From IMG/VR virus record IMGVR_UViG_3300036846_000994, positions 1 to 22,444 of that record: a DNA stretch of 22,444 bases, one strand, 5' to 3'. The notes under the pieces are model-generated. The model made no database searches, had not been told where the DNA came from, and saw only the letters and a list, made by a program, of their open reading frames with translations. A program made the position numbers and the translations under genes. Below are positions 1 to 6,669 of the stretch, piece by piece. The stretch's first letter is position 1. Every line of letters begins with the position of its first letter. Source of the DNA: a virus.

Positions 1-134
1 CGATTGTCGACCCATACATCGCCGACTTTAAACGGTGCGGTTTCGCGGACTGCATTAATCAATTTTGTTTCGGCGTCTTGAAGCTCATCCCTGAGGCGCG
101 TCACTTTGTTTTTCAGATCATCAATTGCGGTCAT
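1..134 (-). CDS. Partial small coiled-coil protein, cut by the window edge
   Basis: A leftward reading frame starts with ATG at 134 and runs off the window with no stop. The visible 44 residues begin MTAIDDLKNKVTRLRDELQD and look like a charged, heptad-like helix, followed by a segment ending in FKVGDVWVDN. A good ribosome binding site (GGAAGGA, about 7 nt upstream) supports the start. It lies 38 nt after the stop of the preceding leftward gene, so it is probably the last visible gene of unit C. I do not recognise the family. The helix-then-beta pattern would suit a small DNA-binding or scaffold protein, but that is a guess. Confidence 0.6.
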   Translation of the reverse strand, partial: MTAIDDLKNKVTRLRDELQDAETKLINAVRETAPFKVGDVWVDN

Positions 135-172
135 GTCCGTTTCCTTCCAATGGCGATGAATCAGGACGGTTG

Positions 173-403
173 TTATGCCGCCCCTCCATCGGCCAGCGCA
201 TCAGCCTTGCCAGGCTCGTCTTTGAACCAGCAGAACCGTTCGCGCGGCCAGTGGATGTAGCGATGTGCGCCGCTTGCCTCGTCGGTGAACTGAGACACCA
301 CGAGCACAGTGTTGTTGGCTGTCCAAAAGACCGCCTTCACGCGCTCGTAGACCACCTGTACGGTGCTGTCGTCGCGATAGAGGGTCAGCGTGCGCGCGCT
401 CAT
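173..403 (-). CDS. Small hypothetical phage protein (76 aa)
   Basis: The ATG at 403 is preferred over the in-frame ATG at 415 because it overlaps the stop of the tiny upstream ORF as ATGA and has a GGATGGGG-like ribosome binding site about 6 nt upstream. The protein has alternating beta-like segments (TLTLYRDDSTVQVVYERVKAVFW, shown here in part as TLTLYRDD and QVVYERVKAVFW) and an aromatic, charged patch HWPRERFCWFKDEP near residues 50-65. No signal peptide or membrane segment is visible. The family is unknown to me. It is probably translated by coupling to the gene before it. Confidence 0.6.
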   Translation of the reverse strand: MSARTLTLYRDDSTVQVVYERVKAVFWTANNTVLVVSQFTDEASGAHRYIHWPRERFCWFKDEPGKADALADGGAA

Positions 404-489
404 AGCGCACCCCATCCCAACGTGCAGGCATGAGCCGTCGCTTGGCTCGCAATCAGCACTACGGCGCTAATCACCATTCTCATAGTCAT
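400..489 (-). CDS. Tiny signal-peptide-like protein (29 aa)
   Basis: This ORF of 29 residues (31 if it starts at 495) begins MTMRMVISAVVLIASQATAH and ends ACTLGWGAL. The N-terminus resembles a short secretion signal: positive charge, hydrophobic core, then AHA before a Cys. A lipoprotein signal is possible, but the box is poor. The ATG at 489 has a GGAGG ribosome binding site at 6 nt spacing. The ATG at 495 overlaps the upstream stop as ATGA but sits directly against that GGAGG. The stop overlaps the next start (403) as ATGA. Tight coupling on both sides argues that it is translated. It may be only a coupling peptide with no function of its own. Confidence 0.5.
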   Translation of the reverse strand: MTMRMVISAVVLIASQATAHACTLGWGAL

Positions 490-491
490 GC

Positions 492-863
492 TCATCCTCC
501 TCCCTTGATGGCGGCCAGGACCTTCTCGGCCTCTTGGATGCGGTGGTTGAGATCGGTCTGGGCCTTCTCCATCTGGGCGACGGCACCGGAGACACGGGTC
601 TTGAGGTCGAGCAGGGTCTGCTCAAGGCGATCGATACGGGGATCGGCGCGCAGTGGACCGTAGGCGGCCTCCCGCATGGCGGCGACCGCAGACCACGGCA
701 CCTCCAGCTCCTGGCCGATGCGCTGGTCGGAGTAGCCCTCGATGTAACGGCCGGCCTCGTCGTCGAACTGTGTATCGAGGAGCCGGCGGACACCGGCCTT
801 CTCGGCATTTGTGAGGGGACGGGGGGCTGTTGTTACCATTGTGAGGGGGGTGATGGTTGCCAT
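492..863 (-). promoter_or_regulatory. Possible internal translation start for the HTH/coiled-coil part
   Basis: Within the 228-residue gene, codon 106 is an ATG (863) preceded by GTGGAGGAGAAACCA, a strong ribosome binding site at suitable spacing. It lies in the linker between the zinc ribbon and the HTH. The site would yield a separate 123-residue protein, an in-frame nested product of the kind some phages use. The sequence shows only the site. Use of the start is inference, because Glu-Glu codons can mimic a ribosome binding site by chance. Confidence 0.35.
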
Positions 864-1178
864 TGGTTTCTCCTCCACGGTTGTGACGCTGGCTACCTGT
901 GCGGGTGTATTGGTTTCTTTCTTGGTCCCCTTACACGTGGGGCAGATGCAAGAGCGGGGCTTGTAGGGGTCGAAGTCCCAGCCGAGGTCGTGGAAGTGGT
1001 GGGCGATCCTGCCGGGGTGTTCTTCGTTGGGGCAGGTGAAGTGACTGTCCTTGCCGCACTTGCTGCACTGGGTGTCGACAAAGTGATGGTATGCGCCGTC
1101 CTTGAAGACGCGCTCGATGGTGTAGGACGAGGGGCGGCGGCGTGGTGTCGAGGCGTTGCGCCCGGGGCTGCCTTTCAT
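492..1178 (-). CDS. Zinc-ribbon, HTH and coiled-coil protein (228 aa)
   Basis: ATG at 1178 has a GGAGG ribosome binding site at 7 nt and overlaps the upstream stop as ATGA. Residues 38-41 (CSKC) and 79-82 (CPTC) could form a zinc ribbon around an aromatic, His-rich segment. After a Thr/Pro-rich linker, residues about 124-175 hold a helical region with GYSDQRIGQELEVPWSAVAA, which looks like a helix-turn-helix and is a pattern I know from phage and prophage proteins of Alphaproteobacteria. Residues 180-224 form a coiled coil. It is probably a DNA-binding protein, regulatory or replication-related. An internal ATG at 863 (residue 106) has its own strong ribosome binding site, so a shorter HTH/coiled-coil product is possible. 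Confidence 0.75.
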   Translation of the reverse strand: MKGSPGRNASTPRRRPSSYTIERVFKDGAYHHFVDTQCSKCGKDSHFTCPNEEHPGRIAHHFHDLGWDFDPYKPRSCICPTCKGTKKETNTPAQVASVTTVEEKPMATITPLTMVTTAPRPLTNAEKAGVRRLLDTQFDDEAGRYIEGYSDQRIGQELEVPWSAVAAMREAAYGPLRADPRIDRLEQTLLDLKTRVSGAVAQMEKAQTDLNHRIQEAEKVLAAIKGGG

Positions 1179-1411
1179 CTCTTGCCTCCACTGTTGAGAC
1201 GGAGGTAGGCGCGGCCTGCGGTGGTGGGCTTATACATCCCGTAGCCGGGTGCCCTGCCGCCGTCGCTGCCAAAGCCGGTGTTCTCGATGAGGCCGGCCTT
1301 GTGCAGGGCGATGAACTCCGACGAGTGGGGGTAGTCCCACCGGATCGCCTGGTGCGGCTTGCCGCCCCACAGCATAAGGAAGAGGTCGACGGCGGCATTG
1401 GGGAGGTCCAT
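1175..1411 (-). CDS. Small winged-helix-like protein (78 aa)
   Basis: The protein runs from MDLPNAAVDLFLMLWGGKPH to a Lys-Arg end. The start at 1411 lies 4 nt beyond the stop of the preceding gene, with GTGAGGAC as ribosome binding site. A longer in-frame extension to 1483 overlaps that gene and has no support. The layout is a helix, then EFIALHKAGLIENTG, a Gly-rich turn, and YKPTTAGRAYL. This resembles the recognition helix and wing of winged-helix proteins, where 'T..G..yL' typically closes the wing. A role in DNA binding is plausible but unproven. Its stop overlaps the next gene as ATGA. Confidence 0.65.
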   Translation of the reverse strand: MDLPNAAVDLFLMLWGGKPHQAIRWDYPHSSEFIALHKAGLIENTGFGSDGGRAPGYGMYKPTTAGRAYLRLNSGGKR

Positions 1412-1415
1412 GTCC

Positions 1416-1868
1416 TCACCAGCTGCTCCGGTAGACAAAGTAGACGTTGGGTTCGCCGCAGAGCCGCTCTTGGCTGAGTTCAAGGGCCAGCATGTCGCGG
1501 GTGTCCTTCAGGTCGTCGAGGTAAAACTCGTCATAGCTGATAGGGCCGAAGAAGAAGCCCCCTTGTGTGGGGAGGAGGTCGGGGCCTTTGGTGGGGTCTT
1601 TCAGCACTGTGTTGACCAGTTCCAGAAGGGTGCGGAGCTGGTCGGGGCTGCACTCGTATTCGTGGCAGTCGTCTACGCCGTTCTGGACGTTGGCGACGAA
1701 CCAAGCGTGGATGGCATTGGCCTTGCGCCACTCCCCCACCTTCTCGGTGATGCTGTCGATGCGCTCCGGCCGGATCGAGCCGTGCTTTGGGGCGATAAGG
1801 TGGGTCACGATGTCGCCCTGGAAGGCCCAGAAGTCGTGCCGCTTGTAGAGGTACATATCGAGTCCCAT
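1416..1868 (-). CDS. 'MGLDMYL' family phage protein (150 aa)
   Basis: This belongs to a family widespread in phages and prophages that starts MGLDMYLYKR. It carries a conserved core 'HAWFVANVQNGVDDCHEY', then a helix, LLPTQGGFFFGP and a closing DDLKDT helix. Length and motif order match the family as I remember it. Some database entries call such proteins phosphoglycerate kinase, which I consider an error. The true function is unknown. The start at 1868 has GGGAG at about 8 nt. It sits between the VWA protein and the winged-helix-like protein in unit C. Confidence 0.8.
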   Translation of the reverse strand: MGLDMYLYKRHDFWAFQGDIVTHLIAPKHGSIRPERIDSITEKVGEWRKANAIHAWFVANVQNGVDDCHEYECSPDQLRTLLELVNTVLKDPTKGPDLLPTQGGFFFGPISYDEFYLDDLKDTRDMLALELSQERLCGEPNVYFVYRSSW

Positions 1869-1904
1869 GGTCAGTCTCCCTGTGTTGGGTGGAGCGAGGG
1901 GACG

Positions 1905-3125
1905 TTAGTCCCCGAGCTGGACGTTCTCTCCCCACGGGGCCTCGGAGCCGCGCTCGCCGCTGAGCCAGAGGACCGGGAAGGGCTGGGGCTCGCCGAAGTC
2001 CGCCCGCGTCATCTCCATGTCGCTGAGGACGATGGCGCAGCGCGGCTGGTAGTTGTTGTCGTGGACGGCCTGCCAGATGGGCCGCATCGAGGTGCCGCCG
2101 TAGCCACGGACGGGAACCTCCCGGGGCAGCTCATCATCGGGGCCAAACTCGGTGACGTTGTGGACGCGGGTGTCGCACTGGATGAAGATCGTGCGCTCCG
2201 GCTTGACCTCCGAGAGGATGAGAGCGAGGAAGCCGAGGAAGCGGGGCACGAGGGTCCGGCAAGAGCCGCTGGTGTCGATGCCGATGACAATCTCACCGAT
2301 GCCCTGGCTGTGGAGCGAGGGGAGGATGAGGTTGCTGTGGATGGAGCGGCGGTTGGGCCGGGACCAGCTGTAGTCGTCCTTGCGGCACATCGACACGTAG
2401 TAGCGGATCAGGTCCCACGGGTTGAGGCGGGGCTTGACCGGGCGCACGAGGTGCTCATAGGAGCCGGGTAGGTGGCCTTGGCTCTTGGCGATCTCGGCGG
2501 CCTGACGGGCGATGATCGTCCACTTCCGTTCGAGGTCTTCGAGGATGGCGCGCTTTTCCTGGGCGGTAGCAGCTCCGCTGGTGGGGTCGGTCGGGTCATG
2601 GATGTCGCCGTCGAGGCCGCAGGGGGGAAGCTGGGGCTGGTTGGTTTTGTTCTCCTCGTAGAGTTGCTCTGCTGCCTTGCCCTTGTTTTGAGGGTTATGG
2701 AAGATGGCGTTGGCCTCCGGCGAACCGTGGTCGGGAGGCTCAAAGCCATGGAAGATCAGCTCCGGGTCGATCCGTTGGTCACAAGCGATGTTCCAGCCGA
2801 GGGGATCACGGGAACCACGACGCCAGCCGTCGCCCTTGGTGCAGTGCGAGGTTTCGTGGGCGATGGTGGCGATGAGTTGAGCGTCGCTGACCTGCGCCTT
2901 GTCGGCATAAACGAGGGGGTCGTAGATGATGTAGGTGCCGTCGGTGCCGATGTTGCCGCCGGCGAACTTGCCGAGGTGGGGGACGGGCTTGAGCTGGAGG
3001 TGAAGGGCCGCCGTCGCCCAGAAGGCGAAGGTGCATTTCCCGTTGGCGTCGTGGGTGGTGAGCATGTGGGACCGGGTGCGACGGATGCGGCGGTCGGCGA
3101 CGGCGATGGCTTCATCGAGGTTCAT
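1905..3125 (-). CDS. Putative metallopeptidase with VWA-like domain (406 aa)
   Basis: The ATG at 3125 is chosen because an AAGGAA ribosome binding site precedes it; the frame stays open to 3203 without support. Residues 90-94 read HETSH, an HExxH zinc motif, followed by the conserved-looking WNIACDQRID segment (111-120). A linker then leads to a VWA-like domain with a MIDAS-type DTSGS at 284-288, GGTS at 343-346 and LSDME at 367-371. This layout matches the DUF2201-type 'putative metallopeptidase plus VWA-like' proteins, whose usual partner is a MoxR AAA+ ATPase, present here as the 344-residue gene. VWA proteins of this kind act with the ATPase as adaptor or effector in remodelling metal-bound or protein complexes. 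The substrate in the phage is unknown. Confidence 0.85.
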   Translation of the reverse strand: MNLDEAIAVADRRIRRTRSHMLTTHDANGKCTFAFWATAALHLQLKPVPHLGKFAGGNIGTDGTYIIYDPLVYADKAQVSDAQLIATIAHETSHCTKGDGWRRGSRDPLGWNIACDQRIDPELIFHGFEPPDHGSPEANAIFHNPQNKGKAAEQLYEENKTNQPQLPPCGLDGDIHDPTDPTSGAATAQEKRAILEDLERKWTIIARQAAEIAKSQGHLPGSYEHLVRPVKPRLNPWDLIRYYVSMCRKDDYSWSRPNRRSIHSNLILPSLHSQGIGEIVIGIDTSGSCRTLVPRFLGFLALILSEVKPERTIFIQCDTRVHNVTEFGPDDELPREVPVRGYGGTSMRPIWQAVHDNNYQPRCAIVLSDMEMTRADFGEPQPFPVLWLSGERGSEAPWGENVQLGD

Positions 3126-3138
3126 GGTAGGGTTCCTT

Positions 3139-3167
3139 CTGCACAAAACCAGCAGCAATCGCAGTAT
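3139..3167. repeat. 29-bp direct repeat, copy 1
   Basis: This 29-base stretch begins CTGCACAAAACCAGCAGCAA and ends TCGCAGTAT. It is identical to 10467-10495, in the same orientation. Here it lies in the untranslated leader of the VWA gene, directly upstream of its ribosome binding site. It does not extend beyond 29 bases on either side. A perfect match of this length over 7.3 kb is not expected by chance. Confidence 0.85.
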
Positions 3168-3195
3168 GTTAGGCCGCGCGGCGAGCTTTTGGCGA

Positions 3196-3212
3196 TGCGA
3201 CACAGTGTCGCA
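3196..3212. promoter_or_regulatory. 17-bp palindromic operator-like site, unit C
   Basis: TGCGACACAGTGTCGCA is a perfect palindrome around one central base. It ends 70 nt before the first start codon of unit C (3125). Read leftward, its continuation (ATCGCCAA) is also shared with the site at 7595-7611, so similarity extends beyond the dyad. Related sites precede the other two leftward units. A dimeric phage repressor or activator is the likely binder. Confidence 0.65.
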
Positions 3213-3248
3213 AAGCCGAGCGAAGCGAGGCTGCCGCGCGGCATTTTG

Positions 3249-3416
3249 TCAATTGCAGACGGTGGTGTTGCCGATGCGTTGGCACGTCTGCCGCTGGCCG
3301 CTCATGGCGTCGGAGCAGATCGTCGTGTTACCGACTCGCTGGCAGACCCATGTTGCCTTCGCCGGGGTGGTGTAGGCGATGGCGAGTAGTGCAATGGTGA
3401 GGTAGTACTTCATCAT
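3249..3416 (-). CDS. Small secreted Cys-repeat peptide (55 aa)
   Basis: The N-terminus MMKYYLTIALLAIAYTTPAK is a convincing signal peptide, with cleavage likely after the AKA at residues 19-21. The mature 34 residues contain two copies of the same unit, CQRVGNTTICSD and CQRIGNTTVCN, with four cysteines that could form two disulfides. A ribosome binding site (GGGAG, 9 nt) and the start just 1 nt past the upstream stop support translation as the last gene of unit B. A secreted Cys-rich peptide would act in the periplasm or outside the cell. Possible roles are superinfection exclusion, lysis control or inhibition of a host envelope enzyme, all guesses. I do not recognise the family. ATG at 3413 is an alternative start. 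Confidence 0.75.
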   Translation of the reverse strand: MMKYYLTIALLAIAYTTPAKATWVCQRVGNTTICSDAMSGQRQTCQRIGNTTVCN

Positions 3417-3417
3417 G

Positions 3418-3969
3418 TCAGCGAACTCCCTGTGTCAGCATGGTGTAGAGGGCGAGGGTGGCTTCGAGGGGGAAGGCCGGGCAGGGGTAAGCGCCTGCCT
3501 TCCACTTCTCGACGAGAAGCTCGTAGGCTTCCGGCCATGACTCCTTGAGGACTTCGACCGAGCGGATGGAGCCGAGGGTCGCTGTCAACTTGCGGTCCAA
3601 CTCCTCCAGGTCTGCGTGGTGCTTCTGGATGACGGCGGTGTGAGCGACGATCCGGTCGGCCAGGGGATTGGAGATTGCCATCTCGCTGTTGGTGCTAGCG
3701 GGCAGCGGCAAAGGCTCTAGGAAGCGGAGCGTCGTCCAGTGCGGCACCTTGGCGTGAATGTAGCTGTTGGTGTGCAGCCAGCCGGCGGGAACGGCAGCGA
3801 ACTTGGCCGCCCAGTTGGAGCCGAAGTTCTCGGCCAGGACGGCACGGGCCAGGGCGTCCTCGGCCTCTATGATGGGGACCCAGGCTTCGCGGCGGGCCTT
3901 GCCGACAAGTGTTAGGCGGAGGTCCTTGCGGGCAGAGGGGGTGAGAGGTGTCTTGCGGGTCTTTTCCAT
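3418..3969 (-). CDS. Nmad5-like phage protein (183 aa)
   Basis: The start at 3969 has AGGAG at about 9 nt and follows the DUF3150 gene by 6 nt. The N-terminus (LTPSARKDLRLTLVGKA, then a helix with EAEDALARAVL) and the LPxGW-like PAGWLHTNSYI segment recall Nmad5 proteins, a family named for association with nucleotide modification in phages. The C-terminal SVEVLKESWPEAYELL helix also fits what I remember of that family. The match is by memory of pattern only. If right, it would tie the AAA+/VWA cassette to DNA modification or counter-defence, but no modifying enzyme is visible in this window. No signal peptide or membrane segment is seen. Confidence 0.5.
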   Translation of the reverse strand: MEKTRKTPLTPSARKDLRLTLVGKARREAWVPIIEAEDALARAVLAENFGSNWAAKFAAVPAGWLHTNSYIHAKVPHWTTLRFLEPLPLPASTNSEMAISNPLADRIVAHTAVIQKHHADLEELDRKLTATLGSIRSVEVLKESWPEAYELLVEKWKAGAYPCPAFPLEATLALYTMLTQGVR

Positions 3970-3975
3970 GGCTGG

Positions 3976-4860
3976 CTACTCCTGTGGGTTGAGGACGGCG
4001 CGAAGCTGGTCGAGGAGGTCGACCGCCTCGTCTTTCACTTGCTCGCGAAGGTAATCGTCCTTCTTGAGGTCGTCGGGCGTGTAGCCGCAGAGCTTGGTGG
4101 CGAGGGCGACACGCATGGCTTCGAGGGCCGGGTCCTTGGTGATGTTGAGGCGGCTGAGCCGGTCGGTGAGTTCTGAGAGGTTGCCGATGAGGCTGTCGTG
4201 GATGCGGCCCTTGATGACCTTGCCGTCGGCGTCCTTCTCGTACTCGGAGAGGCGGTCGACGATCCGAGTGACAGCATCCGTCATCTCCTGCCACATGAAG
4301 GACTGCATCCGCAGGATGTCGGCATTGTTTTGCTCGACAAGGGAGAGGCGGATGGCCTCGGCCTCGTCCTCGGCGACACCGGCGCGGAAGTCCTCGGCAT
4401 CGGGCACGCCGAAGATTTCGACGGAGACGGCGAAGCGGGCCTGGACCTGTTCGCGGGTCGGGTAGTCGAACTCGCGGGCCAGGTCGCCCAAGGCGCGCTG
4501 GCCGTTGGCGACGTGCTGGGACCAGCGAAGGGTCAGGGCGTTGACGGCGGCCTCGAACTCCATCCGGCGGATGCGCCAGCCCTCGGTGAAGGGGAAGAAG
4601 TTCTCCACAGGGAGGAGGGTGACACCATCCCAGCGCCAGGGCAGGGTTTCCGCACGGACAAAGGAACGGAGGCCGTTGGCCGCTGTGTGGATGGGATCGA
4701 TGGCCGCCTTGGCGATCAAGTACTTGGTGGTCTTGACCTGATGCCGGTCGGCCTTGTGCCGCTCGGCGGTGTCTTTTGACGCTGCGCGGTCGAGAACTTC
4801 CCCTCGCCATACGGAGATCGAAGGACGGACCAGCATGGCGCGTTCGGTAAGCAGTGACAT
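3976..4860 (-). CDS. DUF3150-like protein of the MoxR/VWA cassette (294 aa)
   Basis: The ATG at 4860 has a textbook AGGAGG ribosome binding site. The longer frame to 5247 overlaps the AAA+ gene and is discarded. The protein is soluble and mostly helical. It has AMLVRPSISVWRGEVLDR at the start, the motif LPWRWDGVTLLPVENFFPF near residues 74-92, and NLSELTDRLSRLNITKDP followed by charged helices at the end. These features fit DUF3150-like proteins, which are commonly found next to MoxR ATPases and VWA proteins. It sits exactly between the AAA+ gene and the rest of the cassette. It probably bridges the ATPase and VWA component or binds the substrate, but this is inferred from context. Confidence 0.7.
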   Translation of the reverse strand: MSLLTERAMLVRPSISVWRGEVLDRAASKDTAERHKADRHQVKTTKYLIAKAAIDPIHTAANGLRSFVRAETLPWRWDGVTLLPVENFFPFTEGWRIRRMEFEAAVNALTLRWSQHVANGQRALGDLAREFDYPTREQVQARFAVSVEIFGVPDAEDFRAGVAEDEAEAIRLSLVEQNNADILRMQSFMWQEMTDAVTRIVDRLSEYEKDADGKVIKGRIHDSLIGNLSELTDRLSRLNITKDPALEAMRVALATKLCGYTPDDLKKDDYLREQVKDEAVDLLDQLRAVLNPQE

Positions 4861-4883
4861 GGCTACCTCCTGTGCTTTGGTGG

Positions 4884-5918
4884 TTAAGAGAGCAGGTCCT
4901 GGAACTTGGCGCAGAAGCGGATGAAGGCACCGCTCTTCTGGAGCCGCTGGTAGCGGTTCTGTTCCAGGGGAGGGAGGGCCTTGAGGCGGGCGGCATCGAC
5001 CGCTAGAGCGCTGCGGACGGTGTAGACCGCGAACTCCGGTTCCACGCGGTCGAGATAGCGGACGATGCGGTCGAAGTTGTTGTTGGTGGCGGCGGAAGAG
5101 AGGGCGGTTGTGACCACGTAGAGCGCGCCGGGGTTGGTGGGGACACGCGCCGTGTCGGGATTGGCGAGGATTTGGGCGACGGAGACAAGTTCCGAGGCCA
5201 TGCTGGCGAAGGCGACGAACTCGGTGGCCGGTCCCTCGCCCACCCATCCCTTGATCGCCTCGAACGGGGGAATAGAGGGGGCGTAGGCGTTGCAGACCTT
5301 GGACAACTCGTCCCAGGTGCGGGGGCAGGCGAAGGGGCCGGGAACCTCGGGCTTGAAGTTCACGAAGTTCATCGGAGCGTGTTGGATGAAGGCGCGGACC
5401 AGGACGGAGCCGCCGGTCGCCGCCATGTGCTGGGTCCAGCCGTCCCTGTCGGGCTCGAACTCCAGCCAGCCCATCTTGCTGACGAGGGGCTTTGGCATCT
5501 GCTGGACGGCGGCCCGGTCCTCAGCCCGGTTGCCGGTGGCGACGATCATCCAGTCGGGGCCGATGTTGTCCCGCTCGTAGACCGTGCGATAGGCGGCCGC
5601 CTGGGTTAGCGGGGGAGCGGTGGGCAGGTCGTCGAAGAGGATGAAGCCAGCGCCGGTCTTGGGTACGAGGTCGCTGAAGGCTATGCGGCGCGCTTCCCCA
5701 TCAATGATGGCCGGGAGGCCGCCGAAGTCGAGGGGGTCGACCACCGTCATCTGAATGGCGCGGAAGGCGAAGTTGGGGATGGTTTCCTCGATCACAGAGG
5801 CGGCGGCCCGGACACAGGCGGACTTGCCGATGCCGGGGGGGCCGGAGAGGTAGGTGGTCTGGCGGAGGCCAGCCATGTAGAGCTTGGTGAGGTGATCGAC
5901 TACCTGGTTGAAGATCAT
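4884..5918 (-). CDS. MoxR/CobS-like AAA+ ATPase (344 aa)
   Basis: Walker A is GPPGIGKS (residues 26-33), Walker B is FILFDD (92-97) and sensor 1 is the Asn of IVATGN (130). The order and the short N-terminal helix before Walker A are typical of MoxR-type AAA+ proteins, which form rings and remodel partners together with a VWA protein. The partner is probably the 406-residue HExxH/VWA protein in unit C. The second half is helical with low similarity to anything I can name. The start at 5918 has AGAAGGA upstream. It is the first gene of unit B, 60 nt after an operator-like site, so its expression probably sets that of the whole cassette. Confidence 0.9.
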   Translation of the reverse strand: MIFNQVVDHLTKLYMAGLRQTTYLSGPPGIGKSACVRAAASVIEETIPNFAFRAIQMTVVDPLDFGGLPAIIDGEARRIAFSDLVPKTGAGFILFDDLPTAPPLTQAAAYRTVYERDNIGPDWMIVATGNRAEDRAAVQQMPKPLVSKMGWLEFEPDRDGWTQHMAATGGSVLVRAFIQHAPMNFVNFKPEVPGPFACPRTWDELSKVCNAYAPSIPPFEAIKGWVGEGPATEFVAFASMASELVSVAQILANPDTARVPTNPGALYVVTTALSSAATNNNFDRIVRYLDRVEPEFAVYTVRSALAVDAARLKALPPLEQNRYQRLQKSGAFIRFCAKFQDLLS

Positions 5919-5978
5919 GGTGTTTTTCCTTCTCAGCGAGTGATTGGTAGTTTACTTGGTTACTTGGTTTTTGAACCA

Positions 5979-5995
5979 TGTGGCATATTGTCGCA
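5979..5995. promoter_or_regulatory. 17-bp operator-like site, unit B
   Basis: TGTGGCATATTGTCGCA keeps one perfect half (GTCGCA) and a degenerate other half of the TGCGAC-N5-GTCGCA site. It ends 60 nt before the AAA+ start at 5918. Between the two lie tandem TTACTTGG repeats (5951-5967), read leftward as CCAAGTAA. A single CCAAGTAAC also lies in the leader of unit A (7542-7550). Confidence 0.5.
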
Positions 5996-6022
5996 CCCAA
6001 AAACTTCCCTAGGACTGTTGGG

Positions 6023-6469
6023 TTAGAAGCTGCCGGGGGCGCACTGGAGGCAGGTGTAACCCCGCTCGCGCCACATATTGACTACCTGGTCCCGGTCATC
6101 GACGAAGAGGATCGGCTCCCAGCCGTCGGTCAGCATCTGGTCCAGGAGTTCGGACTTGACGATGTGGTCGGGCCGGTGATCGCCCTCCCGCCGCATGTAG
6201 AGCGCGTTGTGGACGATGCTGTGGCGCAGCAGCCAGGCCATTGTTTCTGAACGGCATTCGTCGCTGCGACCACTGACGATGATCATGCCGTCGTCGTATG
6301 CAGCCAAGGCCAGGTCGCTGTAGAGGCGGGCAACCGGCTCGATCAGCGCGTCCCCACCACATGTGGCGAAGAAGGCTCGCCAGTCCGGCGGATCGGTCTT
6401 GATGAGGGGCAGGCGGTGGTCTAGGTTGGCGAGGGTGCCGTCGAGGTCGAATACGTAGCACTTGGTCAT
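6023..6469 (-). CDS. HAD phosphatase, polynucleotide-kinase 3'-phosphatase-like (148 aa)
   Basis: The start at 6469 has AGGAG at 6 nt; an in-frame ATG at 6508 overlaps the previous gene and is rejected. HAD motifs are all present: FDLDGT (nucleophile D8, acid/base D10), VSGR with S66, K105 in HIVKSELL, and FVDDRD with D124/D125. The compact form without a large cap fits the phosphatase half of phage polynucleotide kinases, which removes 3' phosphates from nicked RNA or DNA. No kinase domain is fused, and none is seen nearby. A nucleotidase role is an alternative. It ends unit A. Confidence 0.85.
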   Translation of the reverse strand: MTKCYVFDLDGTLANLDHRLPLIKTDPPDWRAFFATCGGDALIEPVARLYSDLALAAYDDGMIIVSGRSDECRSETMAWLLRHSIVHNALYMRREGDHRPDHIVKSELLDQMLTDGWEPILFVDDRDQVVNMWRERGYTCLQCAPGSF

Positions 6470-6471
6470 GG

Positions 6472-6669
6472 TCAGCTCCTCTTGGTGGTCAGGTGCCATG
6501 CGCCGCACCAGCAGCGGTAGGCGTGCTGGAGGGGGGCGTGGAACTTGCGGTGGATGTAAGCAGCGTGCTCTTCCGCCTCTTCACGGTTGTTGTAGGGCTT
6601 CTTGAGGCAGGCCCCGTCGTGTGCGCCGAGGTGCTGGCGCAGCTTCTTCAGGGCGTCGTACATCGTCAT
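6472..6669 (-). CDS. Small Cys/His protein (65 aa)
   Basis: The ATG at 6669 overlaps the previous stop as ATGA, which sets the start (in-frame ATGs at 6678 and 6663 are possible). The protein has C21, a KPYNNREEAEEHAAYIHRKF helix and the C-terminal motif AYRCWCGAWHLTTK. The 'YxCxxCxxWHLT' ending is common in small phage proteins, where the Cys and His residues could hold one zinc ion. The function of the family is not established. It lies directly before the HAD phosphatase, with 2 nt between them. Confidence 0.7.
   Translation of the reverse strand: MTMYDALKKLRQHLGAHDGACLKKPYNNREEAEEHAAYIHRKFHAPLQHAYRCWCGAWHLTTKRS

Noticed and set aside
534-3389. Long rightward frames opposite the leftward genes (534-1208, 1359-2471, 2472-3389)
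   Set aside because: They mirror well-supported leftward genes with ribosome binding sites and conserved motifs; their Val/Gly/Asp-rich composition is typical of reverse frames in GC-rich coding DNA.
3695-4996. 433-residue leftward frame rich in Arg, Pro and His
   Set aside because: It overlaps the DUF3150-like and Nmad5-like genes in another frame and has no start signal or recognisable motif.
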